Shown here piece after piece: positions 17,307-25,497 of a DNA stretch of 64,000 nucleotides. Origin of the DNA: an uncultured Oscillospiraceae bacterium (GTDB lineage: Bacteria; Bacillota; Clostridia; Oscillospirales; Oscillospiraceae); the NCBI GenBank assembly GCA_944382965.1, contig CALWOA010000016.1, forward strand, positions 1 to 64,000. The letters run 5' to 3'. The first letter of the stretch is position 1, and every line of letters begins with the position of its first letter. The notes under the pieces were generated by a model. That model searched no databases and was not told the DNA's origin. It saw only the letters and a program-made list of their open reading frames with translations. The translations under genes and the position numbers were made by a program.

Positions 17307-18320
17307 TCAGCGACGGACGTTCGCCGCCAACCGCCACAGCTGCTGCAGAACAGTCATCAGCGCAAATCCCCACCTGGTATGTAAATGCCGGTACAGCCAG
17401 TCAAAGCCCTTGCCGATCCAGTCGTTTCGATCCGTTACGTAGCTGCACAGCATCGTGCAAGCCGCCGGGCGCTGGTATGGAAACAGGCCCTGCTGCGCCA
17501 GATCACGCAGTGCATTCCTGCGCTCCTTGGAGGGAAGCTGGGTAATTTCATACAGTGTATTCCACAAAAATGCCGTCAGTTTGTTGGCCGTCATGGAATC
17601 CTTGCTGCCGCCTGCGTAATAATCGGCCAGGATCTTTGTCACCGCCATGTGGGAGCGCAGCATCTTTCTCAGATGTTCCGGACTCCGCTCTGTCTCCGCC
17701 GAACCGGAATGTACCCGGTAAAAGTATAGGATCTCTCCCATTTCCACGCAGCTTTTCTGGCAGCGGGCTACTTCGTACATGAACAGCCCATCTTCTCCAT
17801 GGGTAATCTGGGGATACCGGAAAAAAAGCTGATTTTCTTCCAAAAAGCTGCGCTTGAGCAGACTGCGCCATACCACCGCGTCATACCAAGGTGCGTTGAC
17901 ACTCAGTCCTCCTGTGCTTGCCAGATTGACTTCTTCCGGGGCCAGTTCATCAGCGAACTGGTATGCCCCAAACACAAGTCGGTCGCAGTTTTCCGCTTCC
18001 ACTGTTGCGCGCATCTTTCCCAGAATGTTGTGCTGGACGAAGTCATCCGCATCCACAAACCACACATATGCTCCCCGGGCCTGCTTCAGCCCTGTGTTCC
18101 GCGCTGCGGCTACTCCGGCATTCTCCTGCTCGATAACGATAACGTTGGAGAATCTGTCCCCATATTCCCGCAGAATTTCTCCACTGCCATCCCGTGAGCC
18201 ATCGTTAACACAGACAATCTCATATTCCCGGGCGGGAATATCCTGAGCAAGCAGACTATCCAGGCATTGACGTAAATAGGTTTGTCCGTTGTATATGGGA
18301 ACAATCACACTCAGAAACAT
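17307..18320 (-). CDS. Family 2 glycosyltransferase
   Basis: Cytoplasmic or membrane-associated GT-A glycosyltransferase, 337 aa. The start LSVIVPIYNGQTYLRQCLDS, the VNDGSRDGS nucleotide-binding loop, the NAGVAAARNTG loop and the metal-binding FVDADD (DXD) are clear GT2 signatures. The C-terminal third is helical and basic. No other polysaccharide genes are adjacent, so the acceptor is unknown. The start has GAGGTG well spaced. Confidence 0.9.
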   Translation of the reverse strand: MFLSVIVPIYNGQTYLRQCLDSLLAQDIPAREYEIVCVNDGSRDGSGEILREYGDRFSNVIVIEQENAGVAAARNTGLKQARGAYVWFVDADDFVQHNILGKMRATVEAENCDRLVFGAYQFADELAPEEVNLASTGGLSVNAPWYDAVVWRSLLKRSFLEENQLFFRYPQITHGEDGLFMYEVARCQKSCVEMGEILYFYRVHSGSAETERSPEHLRKMLRSHMAVTKILADYYAGGSKDSMTANKLTAFLWNTLYEITQLPSKERRNALRDLAQQGLFPYQRPAACTMLCSYVTDRNDWIGKGFDWLYRHLHTRWGFALMTVLQQLWRLAANVRR

Positions 18321-18487
18321 TGACTTTCACCTCTCTCTTTTTGGGATTATACAATATTTCCCGGTCAAATGCAACTGCATTCCCCATATAGCGGTGAAAA
18401 AAACGCCTGTTTTCCCTTGCTTTCGACATAGGGTTTGGGCTACTGTGTGTTGTGGCAGGTATTCCCCATCTCGCGACAACCAGCCTG

Positions 18488-18518
18488 GCGCCGCACCGGC
18501 TCTCCCCCGGTGCGGCGC
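18488..18518. terminator. GC-rich hairpin after sipL
   Basis: 12-bp arms GCGCCGCACCGG and CCGGTGCGGCGC, 10 bp past the sipL stop. The T-run (TTGTTTTTT) is on the plus-strand side, so it is a typical terminator only for plus-strand transcription; for sipL it may act mainly as a stabilising end. Confidence 0.5.
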
Positions 18519-18528
18519 GGATTGTTTT

Positions 18529-20028
18529 TTAGCTGACAGGAATCAGCAGCATCTGGTTGGGAGCCGGTTCATCCTGAAGGTTGTTGGCCTTGCGAATCGC
18601 CTCGACTGTAGAGTTGCTTGCCTTTGCAATATCCCACAGCCGGTCTTCTCCCGTCCGTCGCAGAATCAGAGACGGACGATTAGGGTCCAGTTTGCGCTGG
18701 TCTCCCAGAGTCAGGCCGGTGACCATGGGAATCTCCTGCCGGGTGGTCGCAGTCAGATCCATGGAAAGGTCGCATTTGACGGTAATGGTCCCATTTCCAA
18801 CCGCCGCCTGGGCTTCCTCTCCCGTGGAAATCTGAACGCACAAATGGGTATCGTCATCGGCGCTGACACTGTGCTGCCCTTCCCAGCGGGCAGCGCCGGC
18901 ATGAAGCGCCCCATCTTCTCCATAGTAGAGCATCTGGAAGGCTCCCGGAATCTCCAGCCGCACCTGGTTTTCTTCCTGCTGCTGTCGGGGAAAATCCGGA
19001 AGGAATGTAACATCCGCCACCACGTTGGCCTCCGCCGTCATCGACTGCTCGGCGGAAAGGGTCTCCCGACGGGTATCCAGCACCGCCGGCAGCTGAAGCT
19101 TCTGAATCTGCAGGTTCAGTTCTCGGCTGGGACTGTAAGCATCCTCAATCAGCTCCAGCATCTGCTTGTCGGTAATCAGATACTGGGCAACAATGCCGCT
19201 TTTTGCCCGAATATGGCCTTCCTCATCCAGTTCCACTTCCATACTGGTGGGCATCAGCTGCAAATCCACCTGGGCATCGCTGCCGTGTTCGGCAGACAGT
19301 TCCGCATACTGAGAGTACGGCAGCGGGAAATCCCAGCTGTGCAGCTGTCCTTCTTCGCTGCGGTAGAGGATATGCAGATTGGCATTTCCCCGAAATACTG
19401 CTTTGTCCGACAGGACCTTCTTGTCCAGCACTTCCGGTGACATCCGGTAGTAGATGATTTTCTCCGGCTGGGGCGCAGAATCCGGCAAGGTCAGCTCTTC
19501 GTCCACCAGAAAGCTCTTCTCCCCCATCTCCTTGGGCAGACGGATGGGGTAGGTACTGCTGAGCAGCTGCACATCACCGGGAATCTTGTCCGGCTCATAT
19601 ACTTCTGCCTCCATCGGCACATAGGCTTCCGCCATGGCCCCCATTCCCGCCCGGACCATAATCTTCCGGGCCGAAACCGATCGGGCGTCTACGAACCGGG
19701 GAAGGCACCGGATGCGGATCTTTCCTTCCGGGGCGCCGTCAGGCAAATCCCACTTCATTTGAAACGGAATCCAAGCTTCCAGGCAGCGCTCGGTGCTGCC
19801 GTCCTCCGGGGCGTAAAGCACCCAGACCATCATGCCGCCGGAGAAGGAAATGGTATCGCTGCGCCATTCTTTGCTCCGGAGGATAGCCTGTCCCCAGGAG
19901 GCCAGGATTCGTCCAATATCCGGCATGCCGTCAGGCAGCTTGATTTCCTGGGTCTGCTCCCCGCTCTGCATCTCCCGCACCAGGGGATTCAGGCAGGTGC
20001 ATAGGGTTTTTCCAAAGTTCAGTTCCAC
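18529..20028 (-). CDS. sipL: SipL-like spore coat assembly protein (SPOCS/DUF3794 plus LysM)
   Basis: Mother-cell protein needed to attach the spore coat; in C. difficile SipL binds SpoIVA through its LysM domain. This 499-aa protein (C. difficile SipL is of similar length) has several SPOCS/DUF3794 units (about 30-120, 155-260, 300-420) and a C-terminal LysM at about 452-497, with DRLWDIAKASNSTVEAIRKA and a final LLIPVS. Starts at GTG with AAGGAG upstream. A sigma-E-like promoter is possible at 20062-20093. Good evidence that the host sporulates. Confidence 0.88.
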   Translation of the reverse strand: MELNFGKTLCTCLNPLVREMQSGEQTQEIKLPDGMPDIGRILASWGQAILRSKEWRSDTISFSGGMMVWVLYAPEDGSTERCLEAWIPFQMKWDLPDGAPEGKIRIRCLPRFVDARSVSARKIMVRAGMGAMAEAYVPMEAEVYEPDKIPGDVQLLSSTYPIRLPKEMGEKSFLVDEELTLPDSAPQPEKIIYYRMSPEVLDKKVLSDKAVFRGNANLHILYRSEEGQLHSWDFPLPYSQYAELSAEHGSDAQVDLQLMPTSMEVELDEEGHIRAKSGIVAQYLITDKQMLELIEDAYSPSRELNLQIQKLQLPAVLDTRRETLSAEQSMTAEANVVADVTFLPDFPRQQQEENQVRLEIPGAFQMLYYGEDGALHAGAARWEGQHSVSADDDTHLCVQISTGEEAQAAVGNGTITVKCDLSMDLTATTRQEIPMVTGLTLGDQRKLDPNRPSLILRRTGEDRLWDIAKASNSTVEAIRKANNLQDEPAPNQMLLIPVS

Positions 20029-20061
20029 GTTGGCTTCACTCCTTATCCCATGTTTGCTGAT

Positions 20062-20093
20062 ACAGTATATTCCTGCCGGGACAAGATTATGAC
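20062..20093 (-). promoter_or_regulatory. Possible sigma-E-type promoter of sipL
   Basis: Minus strand GTCATAAT (20093-20086), 16 bp, then TATACTGT (20069-20062). The first box fits the sigma-E -35 consensus well and the second fits its -10 only partly. No good sigma-A promoter is seen. It overlaps the end of the small gene at 20087-20245. Confidence 0.35.
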
Positions 20094-20245
20094 CGGTATT
20101 TCTGCCGCAGAATCCACAACCCCAGAATCATCAGCGCTGCGCCGCCGCAGCAGCATAAAAACCAGCTTTCCAGACAATGCCCCACAATCAGCCCCGCTCC
20201 GAAAGCCATGATGCAGCACCCGTGCAGATGATTTTTCCGGCACAT
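20087..20245 (-). CDS. Small Cys-rich membrane protein, 52 aa
   Basis: Short gene starting MCRKNHLHGCCIMAFGAG and ending RQKYRS. It contains one hydrophobic hairpin (about 12-45) and six Cys, including a CCC cluster at 31-33. A good ribosome site, AGGGGGTG, lies 8 nt upstream of the ATG. That site is inside the 3' arm of the liv operon terminator hairpin. Function unknown; I do not recognise a named family. It sits between the liv operon and sipL on the same strand. Confidence 0.65.
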   Translation of the reverse strand: MCRKNHLHGCCIMAFGAGLIVGHCLESWFLCCCGGAALMILGLWILRQKYRS

Positions 20246-20246
20246 A

Positions 20247-20283
20247 AAAACACCCCCTGCTAATCCTATGCAGGGGGTGTTTT
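20247..20283 (-). terminator. Terminator of the liv operon
   Basis: 14-bp perfect arms (20247-20260, 20270-20283) around a 9-nt loop, ending in a T-run on the minus strand, 12 bp past the livF stop. Confidence 0.9.
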
Positions 20284-20294
20284 GGCTATGACGG

Positions 20295-20993
20295 TCAGCC
20301 GCCCAGGTAGGCCTTCTTCACGTCGTCGGAGCTTGCCAGCTCCGCACCGGTACCGCTGAGGGTGATCTTGCCGGTTTCCAGGACGTAAGCCCGGTCGGCA
20401 ATTTGCAGAGCCTTGCGGGCGTTCTGCTCCACCAGCAAAATGGTAGTGCCTGCCTTGTGCAGCTCCTTGATAATGGCGAAAATCTGATCCACCAGAATGG
20501 GGGCCAGGCCCATGGAAGGCTCATCCAGCATCATCAGCTTCGGATGGCTCATCAGTGCCCGGGACATGGCCAGCATCTGCTGCTCACCGCCGGACAGGGT
20601 TCCGGCAATCTGCTTGCGCCGCTCCTTCAACCGAGGGAAGTAGTTAAATACCATCTCCAGATCCGCCTGAGACACTTCCTTGTTGATGTAGGCGCCCATC
20701 TCCAAGTTCTCCTGAACGCTCATCTGCAGGAAGATCCGCCGTCCTTCCGGAACATGGGCAAGACCGGTACGCAGCAGCTTGTAAGCGTCCACATGGGTAA
20801 TGTCCTGGCCGCAGAAGGTAATGGAGCCGCTGCGGGGGTGCATCAGGCCGGACACGGTTTTCAAGATGGTGCTTTTGCCAGCACCGTTGGCACCGATCAG
20901 GGCAACGATCTCCCCTTCACCGACCTCAAAGGACACACCCTTGATGGCGTGGATGGCGCCGTAGTAAACGTGCATGTCTTCAATCTTCAGCAT
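20295..20993 (-). CDS. livF: Branched-chain amino acid ABC importer ATPase LivF
   Basis: ATPase, 232 aa, of the LIV importer. Walker A GANGAGKST, signature LSGGEQQ, Walker B LMMLDEPSMGLAP and the C-terminal LVEQNARKAL typical of LivF are all present. Its ATG overlaps the livG stop as TGATG, indicating coupled translation. Last gene of livKHMGF, 12 bp before the terminator. Confidence 0.96.
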   Translation of the reverse strand: MLKIEDMHVYYGAIHAIKGVSFEVGEGEIVALIGANGAGKSTILKTVSGLMHPRSGSITFCGQDITHVDAYKLLRTGLAHVPEGRRIFLQMSVQENLEMGAYINKEVSQADLEMVFNYFPRLKERRKQIAGTLSGGEQQMLAMSRALMSHPKLMMLDEPSMGLAPILVDQIFAIIKELHKAGTTILLVEQNARKALQIADRAYVLETGKITLSGTGAELASSDDVKKAYLGG

Positions 20994-21838
20994 CAGGCAT
21001 CCGCCTCCTCTCTGCCAAGGTAAGCTTCAATCACCGCAGGGTTCTGGCGAATCTCCTCCGGGGTGCCCTTGGCAATGATCCGGCCGTAGTTGACCACGGC
21101 GATGGCTTCACAGACGTTCATCACCAGGTTCATATCGTGCTCAATGAGGAAAATGGCGATGTGGAAGGTATCCCGGATGCGCCGGATCTGGTGCATCAGC
21201 TCGGTGGTTTCGCTGGGGTTCATACCGGCAGCAGGCTCATCCAGCAAGATGATGGAGGGGTTTGTAGCCAGTGCCCGGACAATTTCCAGCCGGCGCTGGA
21301 CACCGTAGGGCAGGCTGCCCGCCTTTTTGTCCGCCACATCCGCCAGACCCATAAAGTCCAGCAGTTCCATGGCCTTCTGATTGGCCTTTTTCTCCGCCTT
21401 GTAGTAAGAAGGCAGGTGCAGCAAGGATGACAGGAAGGAGCACTTGATTTCATTGTGCATACCCACCTTCACGTTATCCAGGGCCGTCATATCCGTAAAC
21501 AGACGGATGTTCTGGAAGGTACGGGCAATGCCCAGCTTGTTGACCTTATGGGTGGTCATGCCCTTGGTATCGATGCCGTTGATCAGAATGGAACCGCGGG
21601 TAGGCTGATACACCGAGGTCAGCAGGTTGAAGATGGTGGTCTTACCTGCGCCGTTGGGACCGATCAGTCCGGAAATCTCGGTGGGGCCGATGGTAATATT
21701 GAACCCATCCACCGCAGTCAGGCCGCCGAAGTCAATGCCCAGATTCCGGACATCCAGAACCGGCAGCTTATCTTTATCCTGTTCCCGCAGCAGAGTATAG
21801 GTGGGAACCTTCAGCATCTTTCTGGAATACTCATTCAT
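20993..21838 (-). CDS. livG: Branched-chain amino acid ABC importer ATPase LivG
   Basis: Second ATPase, 281 aa. Walker A GPNGAGKTT, a signature-region SLPYGVQRRLEI replacing the usual LSGGQ (normal for LivG), Walker B ILLDEPAAGMNP and the LIEHDMNLVM switch region. There is an N-terminal extension of about 25 residues before the NBD. Its start overlaps the livM end by 8 bp. Confidence 0.96.
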   Translation of the reverse strand: MNEYSRKMLKVPTYTLLREQDKDKLPVLDVRNLGIDFGGLTAVDGFNITIGPTEISGLIGPNGAGKTTIFNLLTSVYQPTRGSILINGIDTKGMTTHKVNKLGIARTFQNIRLFTDMTALDNVKVGMHNEIKCSFLSSLLHLPSYYKAEKKANQKAMELLDFMGLADVADKKAGSLPYGVQRRLEIVRALATNPSIILLDEPAAGMNPSETTELMHQIRRIRDTFHIAIFLIEHDMNLVMNVCEAIAVVNYGRIIAKGTPEEIRQNPAVIEAYLGREEADA

Positions 21839-22901
21839 TGGTCCCCGCCTCCTTTCTCTTGAAAATGCCGCTTACTTTGTCGGTAACCACAGACAATACT
21901 TCCTTGACCTTAGGCGACCAGGTGCAGAGCATTACCACAATCAGCACCACCGCGTACAGGATCATCCGGTAATCTTCCAGGCTCCGCAGAGCTTCCGGCA
22001 AGACGTACAGTAGCGTTGCGGAAATGACGGAACCCAGGATATTGCCCATGCCGCCCAGCACCACGAATACCAGGATGTTGATGGAGGTGTTGAAATTAAA
22101 CTTGGTTGCCGTGATGGAAGAGTAGTTCAGGCCGAACAGGGCTCCGGCCATGCCTGCCAGGAAAGCAGAAACCACAAAAGCCTTCATCCGGAAGGCGGTG
22201 ACATTGATGCCCACGGACTCGGCAGCAATCCGGTTGTCCCGGACAGCCTTGATTGCCCGGCCTTCCTTGGAGTTAATCAGATTCAGCACCACAAACAGGG
22301 TAAACAGCACCAGCACAAAGCCCATGGTGAAGGTAGCCAGTTTCTCCACACCGGTGGCGCCCAAGGGGCCGTTGATGATGTACTTTCCGCCAGCTTCCAG
22401 CTTCATCTTGCTGGTGGAAACCGCCATGTGGAAGCCTGTATCGTCAATACCGGCATAGGTATTGCCCACGATGTTTTTCATAATTTCGCCAAAGGCCAGG
22501 GTCACAATGGCCAGGTAGTCGCCCCGCAGCCGCAGCACCGGTACGCCAATGATAAAGCCCACAAAGCCTGCCAGGATGCCGCCGCCAAACATGGCGCATA
22601 CCAGCCGCAGAGCATCATTGGGAATGGTATCTTTCAGCAGCGCCGCAATCACGATGCCGGAGAAAGCGCCGATGCCCATGAAACCGGCATGGCCCAAGCT
22701 CAGCTCGCCGCAGACGCCTACCAGCAGGTTCAGCGATACCGCCAGGGAGATGTACACACAGATGGGAACCAGGTATCCCTTCATGGAGCTGCCCAGCACT
22801 CCCTGGGAATTGAGCACCTGCATCACCACAAAGGCTACAATGACCACCAGGTAAGTCAGCAGATTGGTGCGGGTATTTTTATTTTTCAGCATTGTCTTCA
22901 T
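21831..22901 (-). CDS. livM: Branched-chain amino acid ABC importer permease LivM
   Basis: Integral membrane permease, 356 aa, about 8-9 helices. Family landmarks are GELSLGHAGFMGIGAF, GVPVLRLRGDYLAIVTLAFGE (residues about 120-140) and AIRENxIAAES-type loop seen as AVRDNRIAAESVGIN. A basic N-terminal stretch precedes the first helix. Forms the channel with LivH. Confidence 0.95.
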   Translation of the reverse strand: MKTMLKNKNTRTNLLTYLVVIVAFVVMQVLNSQGVLGSSMKGYLVPICVYISLAVSLNLLVGVCGELSLGHAGFMGIGAFSGIVIAALLKDTIPNDALRLVCAMFGGGILAGFVGFIIGVPVLRLRGDYLAIVTLAFGEIMKNIVGNTYAGIDDTGFHMAVSTSKMKLEAGGKYIINGPLGATGVEKLATFTMGFVLVLFTLFVVLNLINSKEGRAIKAVRDNRIAAESVGINVTAFRMKAFVVSAFLAGMAGALFGLNYSSITATKFNFNTSINILVFVVLGGMGNILGSVISATLLYVLPEALRSLEDYRMILYAVVLIVVMLCTWSPKVKEVLSVVTDKVSGIFKRKEAGTNE

Positions 22902-22910
22902 AGCGCTACC

Positions 22911-23792
22911 TCACACCTTCTCCTGGATCTGCTTGCCCAAAAGTCCGGCAGGCTTCACCAGCAAAATGATAATCAGGACCGAGAATACAATGGCATCGGA
23001 GAACTGGGTAGACAGGTACGCCTTGGAGAAGGTCTCAATGATACCCAGCAGGATGCCACCCAGCATAGCGCCGGGGATGGAGCCGATGCCGCCAAACACC
23101 GCCGCGGTGAATGCCCGGATACCAGGCATGGAGCCGGTGGTGGGCATCAAGGTGGGGACGGTGGAACACAGCAGCACACCGGCAATGGCAGCCAGGGCCG
23201 AGCCAATGGCAAAGGTGGTGGAAATGGTCCGGTTGACGTTGATGCCCATGAGCTGGGCTGCGTCCCGGTCTTCGGACACGGCCCGCATGGCTTTACCGGT
23301 ACGGGTCTTGCTGGTAAACAGGGTCAGGCCCACCATGACCACAATGCAGGCCGCCACCGTCAGCAGCACCTCACCGGTGATAACCAGCTTGTCATCCATC
23401 AGCACAATGGGGTCCATGGTCACCACACTGGTAAAATTCTTGGGGCTGCTGGACCAGATCAGCTGGGCCGCATTCTGCAGAAAGTAGCTGACACCGATGG
23501 CGGTAATCAGCACCGCCAGGCTGGGGGTGCCCCGCAAAGGCTTGTAGGCCAGGCCTTCAATGACGATGCCCAGCACCGTACACACCACCACAGCAGCCAG
23601 TACGGAAACAAAGGACGGAAGTCCCAGATAATTGGTCACACAGAAGGATATGTAGGCGCCCACCATAATCACATCGCCGTGGGCAAAGTTCAGCATCTTG
23701 GCAATACCATAGACCATGGTATAGCCCAGCGCGATAATGGCGTAAACCGAGCCGATGCTGATGCCGTTGATCAGATACTGTAAAATCTGCAT
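22911..23792 (-). CDS. livH: Branched-chain amino acid ABC importer permease LivH
   Basis: Integral membrane permease, 293 aa, about 8 helices. The opening QYLINGISIGSVYAIIALGY and the coupling loop AVSEDRDAAQLMGINVN are typical of LivH. It follows livK after a 132-bp gap that contains a stem-loop, and livM follows 9 bp later. Confidence 0.95.
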   Translation of the reverse strand: MQILQYLINGISIGSVYAIIALGYTMVYGIAKMLNFAHGDVIMVGAYISFCVTNYLGLPSFVSVLAAVVVCTVLGIVIEGLAYKPLRGTPSLAVLITAIGVSYFLQNAAQLIWSSSPKNFTSVVTMDPIVLMDDKLVITGEVLLTVAACIVVMVGLTLFTSKTRTGKAMRAVSEDRDAAQLMGINVNRTISTTFAIGSALAAIAGVLLCSTVPTLMPTTGSMPGIRAFTAAVFGGIGSIPGAMLGGILLGIIETFSKAYLSTQFSDAIVFSVLIIILLVKPAGLLGKQIQEKV

Positions 23793-23887
23793 AAGCTACC
23801 TCTCTTTTCTGAATGATATCGACAGCCTATGACGGCGGTAATGCCGTCCAGCTCTGCCGCTCTCATTGACTGTCGAAAACGCACATT

Positions 23888-23917
23888 CGGGATGGGAAGG
23901 TTGCCCTTCCCATCCCG
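23888..23917 (-). promoter_or_regulatory. Stem-loop between livK and livH
   Basis: Perfect 13-bp arms CGGGATGGGAAGG and CCTTCCCATCCCG with a 4-nt loop, 7 bp after the livK stop. No T-run follows on the minus strand; probably lowers read-through or protects the livK message so that binding protein exceeds transporter. Confidence 0.65.
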
Positions 23918-23924
23918 GGATGTG

Positions 23925-25136
23925 TTAATCCATGGGAACGTAAACACCGTCGGTGACAACCACGGCTGCGGGAGCCTTGGAAATCATACCGTTCTCATCC
24001 CAGGTCATGGACTTACCGGTCAGGCCATCGAAGGTCATGCCAGCGAACTGCTCCTGCAGCATAGCGCAGGCTTCCTCAGCAGGAGTATTGCCGTCGATAC
24101 CGGCAGCCACGCAAGCGTTGTACAGAGCGTAGATGACATCGTAGCCATCAGCAGCGAACTGGTTGGGCACCTTGCCATCGTTGTTTTCCTTGAACTGAGT
24201 CACGAAGGAAACGGTAGCATCGTCGGTAGCGTTGGCATCGAAGGGAGTCATCAGAACCAGACCCTCAGCCAGGGAGGTGTCAAAGCCTTCCACGTTCAGA
24301 ATGCCGTCCATGCCGTCGCAGCCGAAGAAGGTGGGCTTATAGCCAACGGTGTTGGCGTAGGTCAGGACCTGAGAAGCCTCGGTGTAGTAGAAGGGCAGGA
24401 ACACCAGGTCGCAGCCAGCGTCCTTGCACTTGGTAACCTGAGTGGACAGGTCGGACTTGTTGTCAGCGGTGAAAGATGCATCGCTGACTGCCACATTCAG
24501 GCCCAGCTCCTCAGCCTTGGCCAGGAAGCCTTCCACAATACCGGAAGAGTATGGATCGGAGGAGTCATAAATCACACCAATGGTGGCATCCGGCCACTTC
24601 TGAGACATCAGCTCAGCAGCGGAAGCGCCCTGGTTGGGGTCGGTGAAGCACATCTGGTAGATGTTGGAGCCGGTCATAGCCACGTCCACAGCAGAAGCTG
24701 AGGGAGTCAGCATGAAGATCTGGTCATTGGCAGCCTCAGCAGCGATGGCCAGGGAGGAGCCGGTGGTCACAGCGCCGGCGAAGATCTGCATGCCCCAGTC
24801 CTTCAGGGTGTTGTAAGCGGAAACCGCCTTGTCGGAGCCGTCGGCTTCGTCGTCTTCTGCCTTGAAGTCGATCTGCAGGCCGCCCTTGGCATTGATCTCA
24901 GCCACGGCAATTTCCATGCCGCCCCGGACAGCCAGGCCGTACTCGGAAGTACCGCCGGTGAGGGGGCCGGTCAGGCCGATCTTAATAGCGGGAGCGGAAC
25001 CATCGGCAGCAGCGGCCTGGGTTTCACCGGAGTTATTGGCAGCAGCCTGAGTTTCCTTGGGCTCAGAAGCGCCGCAGCCTGCGAACACGGAAGCTACCAT
25101 CAGGCAAGCCAGCAGCAAAGCAACAAACTTTTTCAT
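23925..25136 (-). CDS. livK: Branched-chain amino acid-binding lipoprotein LivK
   Basis: Extracellular binding protein, 403 aa. Lipoprotein signal with Cys21 (SVFAGC), a short Ala/Glu/Gln-rich linker, then a two-lobe type I periplasmic-binding fold (IKIGLTGPLTGGTSEYGLA; DGYDVIYALYNAC). AAAGGAG precedes the ATG. First structural gene of livKHMGF and placed 37 bp after the leader terminator. Ligand specificity within branched-chain or related amino acids is not certain. Confidence 0.94.
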   Translation of the reverse strand: MKKFVALLLACLMVASVFAGCGASEPKETQAAANNSGETQAAAADGSAPAIKIGLTGPLTGGTSEYGLAVRGGMEIAVAEINAKGGLQIDFKAEDDEADGSDKAVSAYNTLKDWGMQIFAGAVTTGSSLAIAAEAANDQIFMLTPSASAVDVAMTGSNIYQMCFTDPNQGASAAELMSQKWPDATIGVIYDSSDPYSSGIVEGFLAKAEELGLNVAVSDASFTADNKSDLSTQVTKCKDAGCDLVFLPFYYTEASQVLTYANTVGYKPTFFGCDGMDGILNVEGFDTSLAEGLVLMTPFDANATDDATVSFVTQFKENNDGKVPNQFAADGYDVIYALYNACVAAGIDGNTPAEEACAMLQEQFAGMTFDGLTGKSMTWDENGMISKAPAAVVVTDGVYVPMD

Positions 25137-25169
25137 AACATGTTCTCCTTTTCTCGTCCAAAATACTAT

Positions 25170-25200
25170 AAAAAAGCGGCTAGCATTTTTGCAGCCGCTT
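25170..25200 (-). terminator. Leader terminator upstream of livK
   Basis: Arms AAGCGGCT (25174-25181) and AGCCGCTT (25193-25200) around an 11-nt loop. On the minus strand the hairpin runs directly into CTTTTTTAT. It lies after the leader peptide stop and before the livK ribosome site, as expected of an attenuator terminator. Confidence 0.8.
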
Positions 25201-25232
25201 CTTCATACAAACAGAATCCCCGGCCGCAGTTT

Positions 25233-25376
25233 CTATCTCGGAACCTCTATACGGTCAACGCAAATGGACACTACCGACAACAAGGCAGTGTCCAAATGGG
25301 GGCAAATCCGCCCAGAGGAATATGCCGCTGCGCAGCAGCGGGAATCAGCAAAATCAAACTCAGACCATGCCTTCAT
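25233..25376 (-). CDS. Leader peptide of the liv operon, 47 aa
   Basis: Starts MKAWSEFDFADSRCCAAAY and ends DRIEVPR. The ATG at 25376 has AAGGAGG 9 nt upstream and lies about 25 nt after the predicted transcription start. The segment HLDTALLSVVSICVDRIEV has nine Leu/Val/Ile residues in 18-19 positions. The Leu-Leu-Ser-Val-Val codons lie within a stable stem-loop (25265-25294), followed by a terminator. This arrangement matches ribosome-mediated attenuation by branched-chain amino acid supply. The peptide itself probably has no other role. Not a family I recognise. Confidence 0.65.
   Translation of the reverse strand: MKAWSEFDFADSRCCAAAYSSGRICPHLDTALLSVVSICVDRIEVPR
25265..25294 (-). promoter_or_regulatory. 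Leader stem-loop covering the Leu/Val codons
   Basis: 11-bp arms, TGGACACTACC (25265-25275) and GGCAGTGTCCA (25284-25294), one G.U pair, 8-nt loop. It includes the ACT GCC TTG TTG TCG GTA GTG codons of the leader peptide. Confidence 0.7.
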
Positions 25377-25406
25377 ATGCATATACCTCCTTCCGAATCT
25401 GGAAGT

Positions 25407-25435
25407 ATTGTATCTCACACAAGGACATTTGTCAA
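25407..25435 (-). promoter_or_regulatory. Promoter of the liv leader and operon
   Basis: Minus strand TTGACA (25435-25430), 17-bp spacer, TACAAT (25412-25407). It is a near-consensus promoter, so control by termination rather than initiation is plausible. Confidence 0.8.
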
Positions 25436-25497
25436 CGAGAAAAACACCACAGAAACGAAACGGATTTTTTAAATTTTTTGTAAACAATGCACAAAGG

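Noticed and set aside
22428-23783. Plus-strand open frame of 451 codons
   Set aside because: Antisense to livH and livM; His/Gly/Gln-rich composition of a shadow frame.
25137-25435. T-box riboswitch for livK
   Set aside because: A leader and terminator exist, but the conserved T-box sequence (AGGGUGGNACCGCG type) is absent; a leader peptide explains the layout better.
25233-25487. Longer 84-codon version of the liv leader frame
   Set aside because: Its start lies upstream of the promoter -35, so it cannot be in the transcript; the 47-codon form has the ribosome site.
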